This document shows positions 25,991 to 35,524 of a stretch of DNA of 64,000 nucleotides, piece by piece. The position numbers and the translations under genes were made by a program. Under the pieces are notes generated by a model. It had not been told where the DNA came from, made no database searches, and worked only from the letters and a program-made list of their open reading frames with translations. The DNA lies in the NCBI GenBank assembly GCA_919902775.1, contig CAKKRJ010000003.1:62001-126000 (forward strand), written 5' to 3'. Numbering within the stretch: position 1 is the first letter of the stretch; every line of letters starts with the position of its first letter. The stretch is from Burkholderiaceae bacterium (lineage in GTDB: Bacteria > Pseudomonadota > Gammaproteobacteria > Burkholderiales > Burkholderiaceae_C).

Positions 25991-28318
25991 TCAAGCGCGG
26001 CCATCGGCCATCAGGGCTTGCAGCACGCGTTCGGGCGTGGCGGGGGTGTCCAACCGGATCGGATCGCGTCCGGGGCGGCAGGCGCCGATGGTGTCGCGCA
26101 GCGCTTCGTAGACACTGATGGCCAGCATGAAGGGCGGTTCGCCCACGGCTTTGCTGCCGCCCACATTGTCTTCGCGGTTGGCTTCGTGCCACAGGTCGAT
26201 GTGCAGTTGGGCCGGCATGTCGGCGGCGGTCGGGATCTTGTAGGTGCTGGCGCCTTTGGTGAGCAATTCGCCCTGGGCGTTCCAAATCAGTTCTTCGGTG
26301 GTGAGCCACCCCAGGCCTTGCGCGAAACCGCCTTCGATCTGGCCGATGTCGATTTCGGTGTGTAGCGAGTGTCCCACGTCGTGCAGGATGTCGGTGCGCA
26401 GCACGCGGTATTCGCCCGTCAGCGTGTCGATGGCCACTTCGCTGCAGGCTGCGCCATAGGCGAAGTAGTAAAACGGCCGTCCGGTCAGGGTGGCGCGGTC
26501 GTAGTGGATTTTGGGTGTGGCGTAAAAGCCGTCGCTCCACAGTTGCACGCGCTGGCCGTAGGCGTATTGCACGGCTTCCGTAAAGCTGCGCAGGCGGGCA
26601 GGGCTGATGACCTGCGCGTTTTGGAAGCGCACCGATTCGGCGCTGCAGCCATCGGCCTTCGCGATGCACTCGGCGATGTTCTGGCGCACTTGCAGCGCGG
26701 CGTTTTCTGCGGCGCGGCCGTTCAGGTCGGTGCCGCTGGAAGCCGCTGTGGCGCTGGCGTTGGCCACCTGGTCGGTGTCGCTGGCGCTGGCCTGCACCTG
26801 GGCAGCGGGCAGGCCCAGCACGCGGGCCACCAGACCGCAGACCTTGGTGTGCAGACCCTGGCCCATCTCGGTGCCGCCGTGGTTCACGCGCACGCTGCCG
26901 TCGGTGTAGACCGAGACCACGGCCCCGGCCTGGTTGAACTGGGTGGCGGTGAAGCTGATGCCGAACTTGACCGGCGTGAGCGCCAGGCCTTTTTTGAGCA
27001 CGCTGTGGCTTTGGTTCCATTTGCTGATGGCGTGGCGCCGCGCGCGGTAGTCGCAGCGCTCGGCCAGTTGCGTCATCAGCGGCTGCAAGATGTTGTCTTC
27101 GACCTGCATGCCATAGGGCGTGGTGTCGCGCTCGCCGATGCCGTACAGGTTGACCAACCGCACATCGAGCGCATCGCGCCCCAAGTGGCGGGCGATGTCG
27201 CCCATGACGGTTTCGATCAGCAGCACGCCCTGTGGCCCGCCAAAGCCGCGGAACGCGGTGTGGCTTTGGGTGTGGGTTTTGCAGCGGTGCGAGGTGATGG
27301 CCAGGTCGCTCAGGTAGTAGGCGTTGTCGGTGTGAAAGATGGCCCGGTCGGCCACCGGGCCGCTCAGGTCGGCGCTGTGGCCGCAATGCGCCAGCTGCAC
27401 CGAATCGAAACCCAACACGCGGCCTTGCGTGTCAAAGCCCACTTGCCAGTCGTGGCTGAAAGGGTGGCGCTTGCCGGTGATCAGCATGTCGTCGCCCCGG
27501 TCCAGCCGCATCTTCACCGGCCGCCCGAATTTGTGCGCCGCCAGCGCGGCCCACACCGCCAGGTGCCCGGCTTGCGTTTCTTTGCCGCCAAAGCCGCCGC
27601 CCATGCGGCGGCACACCACGCGCACCTGCGACAGCGGAATGTGCAGCGCATGCGCCACCCAATGCTGCACTTCGCCTGGGTGTTGCGTGCCGCTGTGGAT
27701 CAGCCAGTGGCCGTGGTCTTGTGGAATGGCATAGGCGATCTGACTTTCCAGATAAAAGTGTTCTTGCCCGCCGATCTCCAGCGTGCCCTGCAACTGGTGT
27801 GGCGCTGTGGCCAAGGCGTGCGCTGCGTCGCCGCGCTGCACCGTGACCTGGGGCAGCACAAAGCTGCCCGCGCGCATGGCTTCGCGGGCGTGCAGCAGGG
27901 GCGTGTCGTTCTTCGTTTGCAATCTCATCAGGCGTGCGGCTTGTCGCGCCTGGGTGTGGCTGTGGCCCACCACCAAGCCCATCACCTGGCCCACATGCAT
28001 GAGCTGTGGCCCGGCAAAGATGGGCTCGTCGTGCACAAAGGTGGCGAGCAGCGCGTTGCCGGGGATGTCTGCGCCCGTCACCACCCCGGTCACGCCGGGG
28101 GCAGCGCGTGTGGCGCTCAGGTCCATGCTTTGCAATTGCGCATTGGCCACAGGGCTCATCAAGGGCGCGGCGTGCAGCGTGCCTTCGACCAAGGGCAGGT
28201 CGTCGATGTAGCTGGCGCAGCCTTGCACCTGCGCCGTGGCGCTTTCGTGGAAACGGGGGCGGCTGGTGTCCGCGTGTTGGGACGTCGGGTGCGTGGTGTG
28301 GTGGGCTGTGTGGGTCAT
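25991..28318 (-). CDS. xdhB: Xanthine dehydrogenase molybdopterin subunit, set 2
   Basis: A 775-residue second copy of XdhB. It retains the catalytic positions: glutamate in GGGFGGKE, arginine in PVADRAIFH, FRGFGGPQG, GGTEMGQGLHTK and glutamate in AVGEPP. The sequence differs clearly from set 1 across its length, so this is an old paralogue rather than a recent duplication. The start overlaps the xdhA stop (ATGA). guaD lies downstream after a REP-like pair. No separate xdhC lies in this operon. A different purine preference or regulation is plausible but not shown. Confidence 0.94.
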   Translation of the reverse strand: MTHTAHHTTHPTSQHADTSRPRFHESATAQVQGCASYIDDLPLVEGTLHAAPLMSPVANAQLQSMDLSATRAAPGVTGVVTGADIPGNALLATFVHDEPIFAGPQLMHVGQVMGLVVGHSHTQARQAARLMRLQTKNDTPLLHAREAMRAGSFVLPQVTVQRGDAAHALATAPHQLQGTLEIGGQEHFYLESQIAYAIPQDHGHWLIHSGTQHPGEVQHWVAHALHIPLSQVRVVCRRMGGGFGGKETQAGHLAVWAALAAHKFGRPVKMRLDRGDDMLITGKRHPFSHDWQVGFDTQGRVLGFDSVQLAHCGHSADLSGPVADRAIFHTDNAYYLSDLAITSHRCKTHTQSHTAFRGFGGPQGVLLIETVMGDIARHLGRDALDVRLVNLYGIGERDTTPYGMQVEDNILQPLMTQLAERCDYRARRHAISKWNQSHSVLKKGLALTPVKFGISFTATQFNQAGAVVSVYTDGSVRVNHGGTEMGQGLHTKVCGLVARVLGLPAAQVQASASDTDQVANASATAASSGTDLNGRAAENAALQVRQNIAECIAKADGCSAESVRFQNAQVISPARLRSFTEAVQYAYGQRVQLWSDGFYATPKIHYDRATLTGRPFYYFAYGAACSEVAIDTLTGEYRVLRTDILHDVGHSLHTEIDIGQIEGGFAQGLGWLTTEELIWNAQGELLTKGASTYKIPTAADMPAQLHIDLWHEANREDNVGGSKAVGEPPFMLAISVYEALRDTIGACRPGRDPIRLDTPATPERVLQALMADGRA

Positions 28319-29817
28319 GCCAGTGCCTCCAGTCGCACGTTGCTGTGGCCGGTGCTCTCCAGCCAGGCGCGGTGCAACAGCTGGCCCAGCATCTGGCGGC
28401 GGTAATCGGCGCTGGCGCGCAAGTCACTCAGTGGCGAAAACTCTTGCTGAAGAGTCACTTGGGCTTTTTTCAAAGTGGCTTCGTTCCAGACTTGACCGAT
28501 CAAGGCAGCTTCGGTTTGCACCGCGCGCGCCGGTGTGGCCGCGACGCCGCCCGCACCGATGCGCACGCCCGTGATGCGCCCATCGGTGGTGTGCAGTTGC
28601 ACCGCCAGACACACCGCCGAGATGTCGTCTTCCTGGCGCTTGGACACTTTGTAGGCGCCCAGCCATTCGCCGGGGTTGCGCTCGGGATCAGGGCGGGGCA
28701 CCACGATCCAGGCCAGCACTTCATCTGCGGCCAGCAGGTTTTTCCGGTAGCCGGTGTAGAACTTTTCCAAGGGCACGTGGCGGTGCACGGCGCGGCCTTG
28801 TCCTCGCTCTGTGCGCCATGCCATCAGCACCACCTGCGCACCGAGCGCGATGAGCAGCGGCATGCTGTCGCCAATCGGCGAACCGTTGGCCACATTGCCG
28901 CCCAGCGTGCCAGACTGGCGCACCGGCCAGCCGGCAAAGCGTTCGCCAAAAGGCGCGATCACTGGGCGCTCAAAGGCCAGCGCTTCAAAGGCGTCTTGCA
29001 GGTTGACGGCGGCGCCGATGGCGATGTGCTGCGGGTAAGTCTCGACCCGGCGCAACTCGGCCACGCGGGTGAGGTCAATGATTTGCGGCATGCGGCGCAG
29101 GCCCTGGGTCAGCCACAGCCCCGCGTCGGTGGCCCCGGCGATCAGCTGCGCCTGCGGGTGGTGCGCGCGGGCTTGCAGCAAAGCCTTCAAGGTGGCCGGG
29201 CGCTGGTAATTTTGATCTGCGCCGGGTGAAGCTGAGAGCGCCGCCAGCGCCGCCACAATCGGCGCCTCGTCCACTGCGTGCGTACTTTGGGCCTGCATCT
29301 GGCAAGCGGCCTGCACGATGGGCCGGTAACCGGTGCAGCGGCACAGGTTGCCCGACAAGGCCTGGTGGGCGCTGTGCGTGTCCACGTGCTGGCCTTGCGC
29401 CACGCTGCGCTGGTACAGCGCAAACAGGCTCATGACAAAGCCGGGCGTGCAAAAGCCGCATTGCGAGCCGTGGCACGTGACCATGGCACGCTGCACCGGG
29501 TGCAGCGTGCCATCAAGCTGGGCCAGATCGGCGGCGGTCCACAAGGCCAGACCGTCGATGGCGTGCGCAGGTTTGATGCAGCTGTTGACGGCGCGGTATT
29601 GCAAACGCCCATCCACCGCCTCGGCCACCACCACGGTGCAAGCCCCGCAGTCGCCAGCGCCGCAGCCTTCTTTGGTGGCGGTCAAGCGCAGGTCTTCGCG
29701 CAGCAGGTCGAGCAGGGTGCGGTCGGGTGGGACGTGATGGCGTTCCACCATCGCATTGCGGTGCCAAAAGCGCAGCGGCGTTTCAGTAACAGGGTGATGA
29801 GTTGGGTTCATGGGCAT
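28315..29817 (-). CDS. xdhA: Xanthine dehydrogenase iron-sulfur/FAD subunit, set 2
   Basis: A 500-residue paralogue of the set 1 small subunit. The first 2Fe-2S site is in CGAGDCGAC, the second in SQCGFCTPG and GNLCRCTGY. The FAD domain follows, with [17 protein letters not shown], and the C terminus carries the CO-dehydrogenase flavoprotein C-terminal domain. ATG 29817 is used; ATG 29811 is an alternative and neither has a strong ribosome site. It leads the minus-strand xdhAB-guaD block. Confidence 0.94.
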   Translation of the reverse strand: MPMNPTHHPVTETPLRFWHRNAMVERHHVPPDRTLLDLLREDLRLTATKEGCGAGDCGACTVVVAEAVDGRLQYRAVNSCIKPAHAIDGLALWTAADLAQLDGTLHPVQRAMVTCHGSQCGFCTPGFVMSLFALYQRSVAQGQHVDTHSAHQALSGNLCRCTGYRPIVQAACQMQAQSTHAVDEAPIVAALAALSASPGADQNYQRPATLKALLQARAHHPQAQLIAGATDAGLWLTQGLRRMPQIIDLTRVAELRRVETYPQHIAIGAAVNLQDAFEALAFERPVIAPFGERFAGWPVRQSGTLGGNVANGSPIGDSMPLLIALGAQVVLMAWRTERGQGRAVHRHVPLEKFYTGYRKNLLAADEVLAWIVVPRPDPERNPGEWLGAYKVSKRQEDDISAVCLAVQLHTTDGRITGVRIGAGGVAATPARAVQTEAALIGQVWNEATLKKAQVTLQQEFSPLSDLRASADYRRQMLGQLLHRAWLESTGHSNVRLEALA

Positions 29818-29943
29818 CGTCCAAGGCGTGTTGCATGCTAGCCCAAACCCTCAGGAGTGGTATGCCCAAATCGTGATACAGGCTATGGGGTTTCAGGCAT
29901 GGTTTGTGGCGTTTGCCACGCACTGTGGATGATCAGTAACACG

Positions 29944-30447
29944 TCAGTTTTCAGAAGCAGCTACCCTATGCTGAAGCGCCCTGTCTGGCGAAATGGCAGT
30001 TTTGTAAAGCGGACCGCACGGCGTCTTAGACAACTTGAGTGACAACGCCAACAGGTCGTTGGTTTCAAGGTGTTCGCGGTAGCCTTCTGCAAGATACGAA
30101 AACTCGTTCATGATCCCGACCACGCTGCGATTTGAAGTCTTGGCGTACTGGACGCCATTCATCTGAGCAAGCTCGTGGTCGATGAATTGCTGGGGCATGT
30201 CGTGAGCGGCTAAAACGGTGGCCAGATGTGCTGGAAAACGAGTCGCTAAATCGGCCGCGGGCGCTAATGGCATGAGCACAGGCAGCAGCGTTTTTTCATT
30301 GACCAGCAGGGCAACTTGCGGCTTCCAGAACAAGGCTGTGGCGTACCAGTTGCCAAGCAATGACCTGCCTGACGCGCCACCAACTGTGATCGTTGATGGT
30401 TTGATGCGTTCAAGCAACTTTTTTGTGCAATGGATCACATAGCTCAT
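29944..30447 (-). CDS. DUF6933-like protein of unknown function
   Basis: A 167-residue soluble protein beginning MSYVIHCTKKLLERIKP. That beginning, together with the ALFWKPQVALLVNEKTLLPV segment, resembles the DUF6933 family; no catalytic motif or membrane segment is visible. It is isolated between the xdhA set 2 gene and a 561-bp non-coding stretch. The surrounding DNA is less GC-biased than neighbouring genes, so acquisition by transfer is possible. A strong 35-bp inverted repeat lies 52 bp upstream of its start. No function is offered. Confidence 0.6.
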   Translation of the reverse strand: MSYVIHCTKKLLERIKPSTITVGGASGRSLLGNWYATALFWKPQVALLVNEKTLLPVLMPLAPAADLATRFPAHLATVLAAHDMPQQFIDHELAQMNGVQYAKTSNRSVVGIMNEFSYLAEGYREHLETNDLLALSLKLSKTPCGPLYKTAISPDRALQHRVAASEN

Positions 30448-31008
30448 GGGTTTGTTCTAGGACTTGATCCGCCTTGTAACAGCATCAGTCAGTTGTTGGG
30501 CCAATTCCGCAGACAGTGTCTGCGGAATTGGCCATGTCACGTCAAACAAGCGCATCTGCTCCAATCTGAGCATTGACGTTGCGTGCTGCCGCTTGCCGTG
30601 CGACATTCAACAATTCGACAATGCCTTCACAGACGTCCGTATAGCTCTTCGGCTTCCGAGATACGAATGGTTTTTTGGGGTTGACCAAAGAGTTTGACGA
30701 GGTGATTCTGGCCATTGCTTATTTTATGTTTGGTCAGCGCAGGGCTGGCGGTTTATGGGTCGTGGGCTGTCTTTTTGTGGCGTGTCATTTTGGGCACCGC
30801 AGCGCACTTAGTTGATGAGCCCGTCAACAGGGCGCAGGTGTTACATTCGCCTGCATTCCAACAGGGTTTGGGTAGACAACGAGACCGATCAACAAAGAGA
30901 CAAAGGCATGGACGTGAGTCATCATCTAGCATGTATGGGGTTCAGGCTTTTCGGGGTAAACCCTGAAATATGCGTTCGCCAAACCATAACGAGTATCGGG
31001 AATCTGAT
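30448..31008. other. 561-bp intergenic stretch without a recognisable gene
   Basis: This divergent gap separates the DUF6933-like gene and the LysR gene. It contains the inverted repeat at 30499-30533 and, near the LysR start, a TTCAGG...CCTGAA dyad (30940-30970) that may be an operator. Short frames present do not look coding. It could be decayed DNA or an unusually long control region. Confidence 0.55.
30499..30533. repeat. Perfect inverted repeat, 17-bp arms with a 1-nt centre
   Basis: The left arm begins GGCCAATTCCGC and the right arm ends GCGGAATTGGCC; all 17 pairs match. No U-tract follows on either side, so it is not a standard terminator. It may be a dimer-protein operator, a recombination site or a remnant inverted repeat. 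Confidence 0.8.
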
Positions 31009-31953
31009 ATGAAGCAGCCGCATCTTTTTGACAAGATCGACCTTCAACTCATTCGGACCCTTCACACCTTGTTAATCGAACGCAGTGTTTCCAAAACCGC
31101 CATGCGACTGGGCCAGCAGCAGCCCGCCGTGTCCGTGGCGCTCAAGCGCCTGCGCGAGCTGACGGGCGACCCCATTCTGGTGCGCTCTGGCACTGGCATG
31201 GTGCCTACCGATGTGGGCTTGCAGATGCTGGGGCCGGTCACGCAAATTCTGCAATCTGCCGAAAGCCTGTTCTCGCCAGCCCGTGCGTTTGATCCGACGC
31301 AGGCGTGTGAAACCTTCCGCATCGCCGCCAGCGATACTTTGGACCCTTTGTTTTTGCCCTCGGTCATGGCGCGCATCAAGTCGCTCGCGCCCGGTTGCCA
31401 GGTTGAGGTGCATGCCTTGTCGGCGCAGGCCCGTTACGCACACGATCTGGGGCAAGGCTTGGTGGATGTGGTGATTGGCAACTGGGCCCAGCCGAGCGAA
31501 GAGCTGCACCGCGCCCAATTGTTTGAAGACGAAGTGGTTTGTCTGGTCAGCAGCAAGCATCCCGCAGTGCGCCGCGGCTGGTCGCAGGACGATTGGCTGG
31601 CCTGCGAGCACATCGCGCCCACGCCGGCCTACCCGGGCTGGCGCGGCGTGATCGACGAACACCTGGACCGCCTGGGCTTGCAGCGCCACATCGCCGCGCG
31701 CTGCGCCCACTTTGGTTTGATGCCGCGCATGGTGGCCTCAAGCTTGCTTGTGCTGACCACCGGGCGCCAGTATTGCCAGCGTTACCTGCAGGGGCCCAAT
31801 GCCTTGCCGGGCCTGGCCAGCTTGCCTTGCCCGGTGGAGTTTCCCAAGATGGTTTATTACCAGCTCTGGCACGAACGCAGCCATGCCTCTGTGGCCGGCC
31901 GCTGGCTGCGTGAACAGGTGAAAATCAGCGCCGCCCAGTTACCCCAAACTTGA
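31009..31953 (+). CDS. LysR-family regulator heading the purine ABC importer operon
   Basis: A 314-residue LysR protein. The N-terminal HTH contains SVSKTAMRLGQQQPAVSVALKR, written here as SVSKTAMRLGQ and QPAVSVALKRL, and the effector domain spans residues 90-300. Ten nucleotides separate it from the ABC ATPase gene on the same strand, so it is the first gene of the importer operon rather than divergent from it. It probably senses the imported purine or a product. The ATG at 31009 aligns with usual LysR starts. Confidence 0.88.
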   Translation: MKQPHLFDKIDLQLIRTLHTLLIERSVSKTAMRLGQQQPAVSVALKRLRELTGDPILVRSGTGMVPTDVGLQMLGPVTQILQSAESLFSPARAFDPTQACETFRIAASDTLDPLFLPSVMARIKSLAPGCQVEVHALSAQARYAHDLGQGLVDVVIGNWAQPSEELHRAQLFEDEVVCLVSSKHPAVRRGWSQDDWLACEHIAPTPAYPGWRGVIDEHLDRLGLQRHIAARCAHFGLMPRMVASSLLVLTTGRQYCQRYLQGPNALPGLASLPCPVEFPKMVYYQLWHERSHASVAGRWLREQVKISAAQLPQT

Positions 31954-31963
31954 GAACACGCTC

Positions 31964-33493
31964 ATGACCCTTCCTTTGCTGTCCCTTCAGGGCATCACCA
32001 AACGCTATCCCGGCGTGGTGGCCAACCAGGACGTGTCGCTCACCGTGCTGCCCGGCCAGGCCCATGCGGTGCTGGGCGAAAACGGTGCGGGCAAGTCCAC
32101 ATTGATGAAGATCATCTACGGCTCGGTCAAGCCCGACGAGGGCCAGGTGTTTTTCGAGGGCCGGCCGGTCAGCATCCGCAATCCGCAAGAAGCGCGCAAG
32201 CTGGGCATCAGCATGGTGTTCCAGCATTTCAGCCTGTTCGACACGCTCACTGTGGCCGAAAACGTCTGGTTGGGCTTGGACAAAACATTGAGTCTTGCCC
32301 AAGTGACTGAGCGCATCGTGGCAAAGGCCAGCGAGTACGGATTGGATCTGGAGCCCGACCGTCCTGTGCACACCTTGAGTGTGGGTGAAATGCAGCGGGT
32401 GGAGATCATCCGCGCCTTGTTGACTGAGCCCAAGCTCTTGATCCTGGACGAACCGACCTCGGTGCTCACGCCACAGGCGGTAGAGAAATTGTTTGTGGTG
32501 CTGCACAAGCTGGTCAGCCAGGGGGTCAGCATCTTGTACATCTCGCACAAGTTGCACGAAATCCGCGCCCTGTGCAGCGCCTGCACGGTGCTGCGCGGTG
32601 GCAAAGTCACCGGCATGTGTGATCCGCGTGAAGAGACCAACGCAAGCCTGAGCCGCCTCATGATCGGCGCCGAGCCGCCCACGCTGGCGCCCGAGCCGCG
32701 CACGCCCGGTGCGCTGGTGTTGCAGGTGCACGGCTTGTCGCTGCCCAAGCAAGACCCGTTTGGGGTGGACCTGGAAGCCGTGCGCCTGCAGGTGCGCGCG
32801 GGCGAGGTGGTGGGCCTGGCCGGGGTTTCGGGCAATGGCCAGCGCGAGTTGCTGTGGGCCTTGTCGGGCGAGGACCGGCGCGCTGCGCCACAAGCCATCA
32901 CCATGGGCCAGACGCCGGTGGGCGCGATGGGGCCGCAGTCGCGTCGGCGCTTGGGTCTGCACTTTGTGCCCGAAGAACGGCTGGGCAGGGGTGCCGTGCC
33001 CTCCCTGGGTCTGGCGCACAACCTGCTGCTCACGCGGCGTGAAGCGCTGGGCACGGGTGGCTGGATTCGCATGGACGCCTTGAGTACGCAGGCGCGCGAG
33101 ATCATTGCGCGTTTCAAGGTCAAGGCCAATGGGCCGGACGCGCCGGCCAGGTCGCTGTCGGGCGGCAATTTGCAAAAGTTCATAGTCGGCCGCGAGATCA
33201 GCGCCCAGCCCACGTTGTTCATTGTTTCGCAACCAACCTGGGGCGTGGACGTGGGCGCGGCAGCGCAGATCCGCAGCGAGATCCTGGCGCTGCGCGATGC
33301 CGGTTGCGCGGTGCTGGTGGTGAGCGAGGAGTTGGAAGAATTGTTTGAAATTTCAGACCGATTGCATGTGATCGCCAAGGGGCGTCTGTCGCCCTCCATG
33401 GCGCGCGCCGACGCCACGGTGGCGCGCATTGGTGAATGGATGAGTGGGCTGTGGGCTGTGTCAGCCAAGGAGGACGACCATGTTGCGGCTTGA
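31964..33493 (+). CDS. BMP-type (nucleoside/purine) ABC transporter, dual ATP-binding protein
   Basis: A 509-residue protein with two ABC domains, as in RbsA/NupO-type importers. The first has GENGAGKST (from residue 38), LSVGEMQRVEI and LLILDEPTS. The second lacks a strong Walker A but has the signature SGGNLQKFIVGREI and FIVSQPTWGVDVGAA, the usual asymmetric pattern. It energises the two permeases encoded next, with which it overlaps by 14 nt. Imported substrates of this group are purine nucleosides and related bases. Confidence 0.92.
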   Translation: MTLPLLSLQGITKRYPGVVANQDVSLTVLPGQAHAVLGENGAGKSTLMKIIYGSVKPDEGQVFFEGRPVSIRNPQEARKLGISMVFQHFSLFDTLTVAENVWLGLDKTLSLAQVTERIVAKASEYGLDLEPDRPVHTLSVGEMQRVEIIRALLTEPKLLILDEPTSVLTPQAVEKLFVVLHKLVSQGVSILYISHKLHEIRALCSACTVLRGGKVTGMCDPREETNASLSRLMIGAEPPTLAPEPRTPGALVLQVHGLSLPKQDPFGVDLEAVRLQVRAGEVVGLAGVSGNGQRELLWALSGEDRRAAPQAITMGQTPVGAMGPQSRRRLGLHFVPEERLGRGAVPSLGLAHNLLLTRREALGTGGWIRMDALSTQAREIIARFKVKANGPDAPARSLSGGNLQKFIVGREISAQPTLFIVSQPTWGVDVGAAAQIRSEILALRDAGCAVLVVSEELEELFEISDRLHVIAKGRLSPSMARADATVARIGEWMSGLWAVSAKEDDHVAA

Positions 33494-34559
33494 ACCCCGA
33501 GCGCAGACCTCGCGCGCCTGGACCTGGGGCTCGCCCCTGTTGGCTTTGCTGATCACGGTGGTGGTTGGCGTGCTCTTGTTTGCGGCGCTGGGCAAAGACC
33601 CCTGGCGTGGTCTGCAGATGTTTTTCTGGGAACCCCTGAAGTCGGGCTATGCCTTGGGCGAGTTGATGGTCAAGGCCACGCCGCTGCTCTTGATTGCGCT
33701 GGGTCTGGCGGTGTGTTTCCGCTCCAACGTCTGGAACATCGGTGCCGAGGGGCAATTCATTTTGGGCGCGATCTGCGCCGGTGGTGTGGCACTGCTGGCG
33801 GGTAAGGACACGGGGCGCTGGATTGTGGTGGCGGTGCTGCTGGCCGGCATGCTCGGCGGCATGCTGTGGGCGGGCGTGGTGGCCTGGCTGCGTGACCGTT
33901 TCCATGCGAGTGAAATCCTGGTCAGCCTGATGCTGGTCTATGTGGCCACCATGCTGCTGGGTTACCTTGTCTATGGGCCCTGGAAAGACCCGGCCGGCTA
34001 CAACTTTCCGCAGACCAAGACCTTCGAGGCCGTGACCCTGGTGCCGCGCCTGCTGAGTGGCTCGCGCGTGAGCCTGGGCCTGCCGCTGGCGCTGCTGGCC
34101 GCGGCCGGCGTGTGGGTGTTCCTGTTTCGCACGCGTGCGGGCTTTGCCCAGCAGGTGGGCGGCCTGGCGCCCGATGCGGCGCGCTACGCGGGCTTTTCTT
34201 CGCGCCGGGCTTTGTGGACGGCCTTGCTGGTCTCGGGCGGCGCAGCCGGCCTGGCCGGTGGCCTGGAGGTGGCCGGCCCCATTGGCCAGCTCACGCCCTA
34301 TGTGCCGGCGGGTTACGGCTTTGCCGCCATCATCGTCGCCTTTGTGGGGCGTCTGCACCCCTTTGGCATGGTGCTGTCGGCGGTGCTGATGAGCATGTTC
34401 TACATCGGCGGTGAACTCGCGCAGTCGCGCTTGGGCCTGCCCAAATCGATCACCGGGGTGTTCCAGGGCCTGCTGCTGTTTGCATTGCTGGCCTGTGACA
34501 CCTTGGTCAATTACCGCGTGCGCTGGGGCTCTACCCAGGCGCGTCAAGGGGCTGTGTGA
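33480..34559 (+). CDS. BMP-type ABC transporter permease 1
   Basis: A 359-residue inner-membrane protein with eight or more hydrophobic helices and the BPD_transp_2 signature FRSNVWNIGAEGQFILGA. It is one half of the heteromeric channel. Its ATG at 33480 sits 14 nt before the ATPase stop and follows a strong AAGGAGGAC site. It pairs with the permease gene that starts at 34559. Confidence 0.92.
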   Translation: MLRLEPRAQTSRAWTWGSPLLALLITVVVGVLLFAALGKDPWRGLQMFFWEPLKSGYALGELMVKATPLLLIALGLAVCFRSNVWNIGAEGQFILGAICAGGVALLAGKDTGRWIVVAVLLAGMLGGMLWAGVVAWLRDRFHASEILVSLMLVYVATMLLGYLVYGPWKDPAGYNFPQTKTFEAVTLVPRLLSGSRVSLGLPLALLAAAGVWVFLFRTRAGFAQQVGGLAPDAARYAGFSSRRALWTALLVSGGAAGLAGGLEVAGPIGQLTPYVPAGYGFAAIIVAFVGRLHPFGMVLSAVLMSMFYIGGELAQSRLGLPKSITGVFQGLLLFALLACDTLVNYRVRWGSTQARQGAV

Positions 34560-35479
34560 TGGACGCTTACGCATTGCTGATTGCGGCCACGCTGAACGCG
34601 GGCACCGTGCTGGCGCTGGCTTCGCTGGGCTTGCTCATCAACGAAAAAGCCGGGGTGCTGAACCTGGGCGCCGAGGGCATGATGCTGTGTGCGGCCGTCG
34701 CCGGTTTTGCCACCGTGGTGCACACCGGCAGCGACCTGTTGGGCTTTGCCGCCGGCATGGGCGCAGGCGCCTTGCTGGCCGCCATCTTTGGCGTGCTGGT
34801 GATCTGGCTGGGCACCAACCAGTACGCCACGGGGCTGGCGCTGAGCCTGTTTGGCGCGGGCTTCTCGGCTTTTGCCGGCATCAACTATGTGCAGGAAAAA
34901 CTGCCCGAGCGGGGGCACTTTGCCATTCCCGGTCTGGCCGACATTCCGCTCGTGGGGCCGGCCCTGTTTGAGCACCATCCCATGGTCTACCTGACGGTGG
35001 CGATGTGTGGCGCACTGATCTGGTTCCTCTACAAAAGCCGCGCGGGCCTGGTGCTGCGCGCGGTGGGTGAATCGCCCGATTCGGCGCATGCGCTGGGTTA
35101 CCCGGTGCGCCGCATCCGCTTGGCCGCCGTGGTGGTGGGCGGCGCGCTGTGCGGTTTGTCGGGCGCCTACATCTCGGTGGTCTATACCCCGCTGTGGGTC
35201 GAGGGCATGGTGGCCGGCAAGGGCTGGATCGCGCTGGCCCTGACCACCTTTGCCACCTGGCGCCCGGCGCGTGTGTTGCTGGGGGCGTATCTGTTTGGCG
35301 GCGTGACCATGCTGCAGTTTCACTTGCAAGGCGCGGGGGTGGATGTCCCCAGCCAGATGCTCACAGCACTGCCCTACCTGGCCACCATCGTGGTGCTGGC
35401 GCTGATCTCGCGCAATCCGGCCTGGATTCGTGTGAACATGCCGGCATCGCTCGGAAAACCCTTCCATCCGGGTTCATAA
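34559..35479 (+). CDS. BMP-type ABC transporter permease 2
   Basis: A 306-residue inner-membrane permease with the family motif INEKAGVLNLGAEGMML and seven to nine helices. It starts on the last base of the permease 1 stop region (GTGATGG), so translation is coupled. It forms the importer channel with permease 1. The binding-protein gene follows 45 nt downstream. Confidence 0.92.
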   Translation: MDAYALLIAATLNAGTVLALASLGLLINEKAGVLNLGAEGMMLCAAVAGFATVVHTGSDLLGFAAGMGAGALLAAIFGVLVIWLGTNQYATGLALSLFGAGFSAFAGINYVQEKLPERGHFAIPGLADIPLVGPALFEHHPMVYLTVAMCGALIWFLYKSRAGLVLRAVGESPDSAHALGYPVRRIRLAAVVVGGALCGLSGAYISVVYTPLWVEGMVAGKGWIALALTTFATWRPARVLLGAYLFGGVTMLQFHLQGAGVDVPSQMLTALPYLATIVVLALISRNPAWIRVNMPASLGKPFHPGS

Positions 35480-35524
35480 TGGTTTTTTTTCACCCCTGTA
35501 ACTTTGTCCAATAAAGGAACTGAC

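Noticed and set aside
26369..28405. 678-codon plus-strand frame opposite xdhB set 2
   Set aside because: Antisense shadow of a GC-rich gene; no motif, and the opposite strand encodes a complete XDH subunit.
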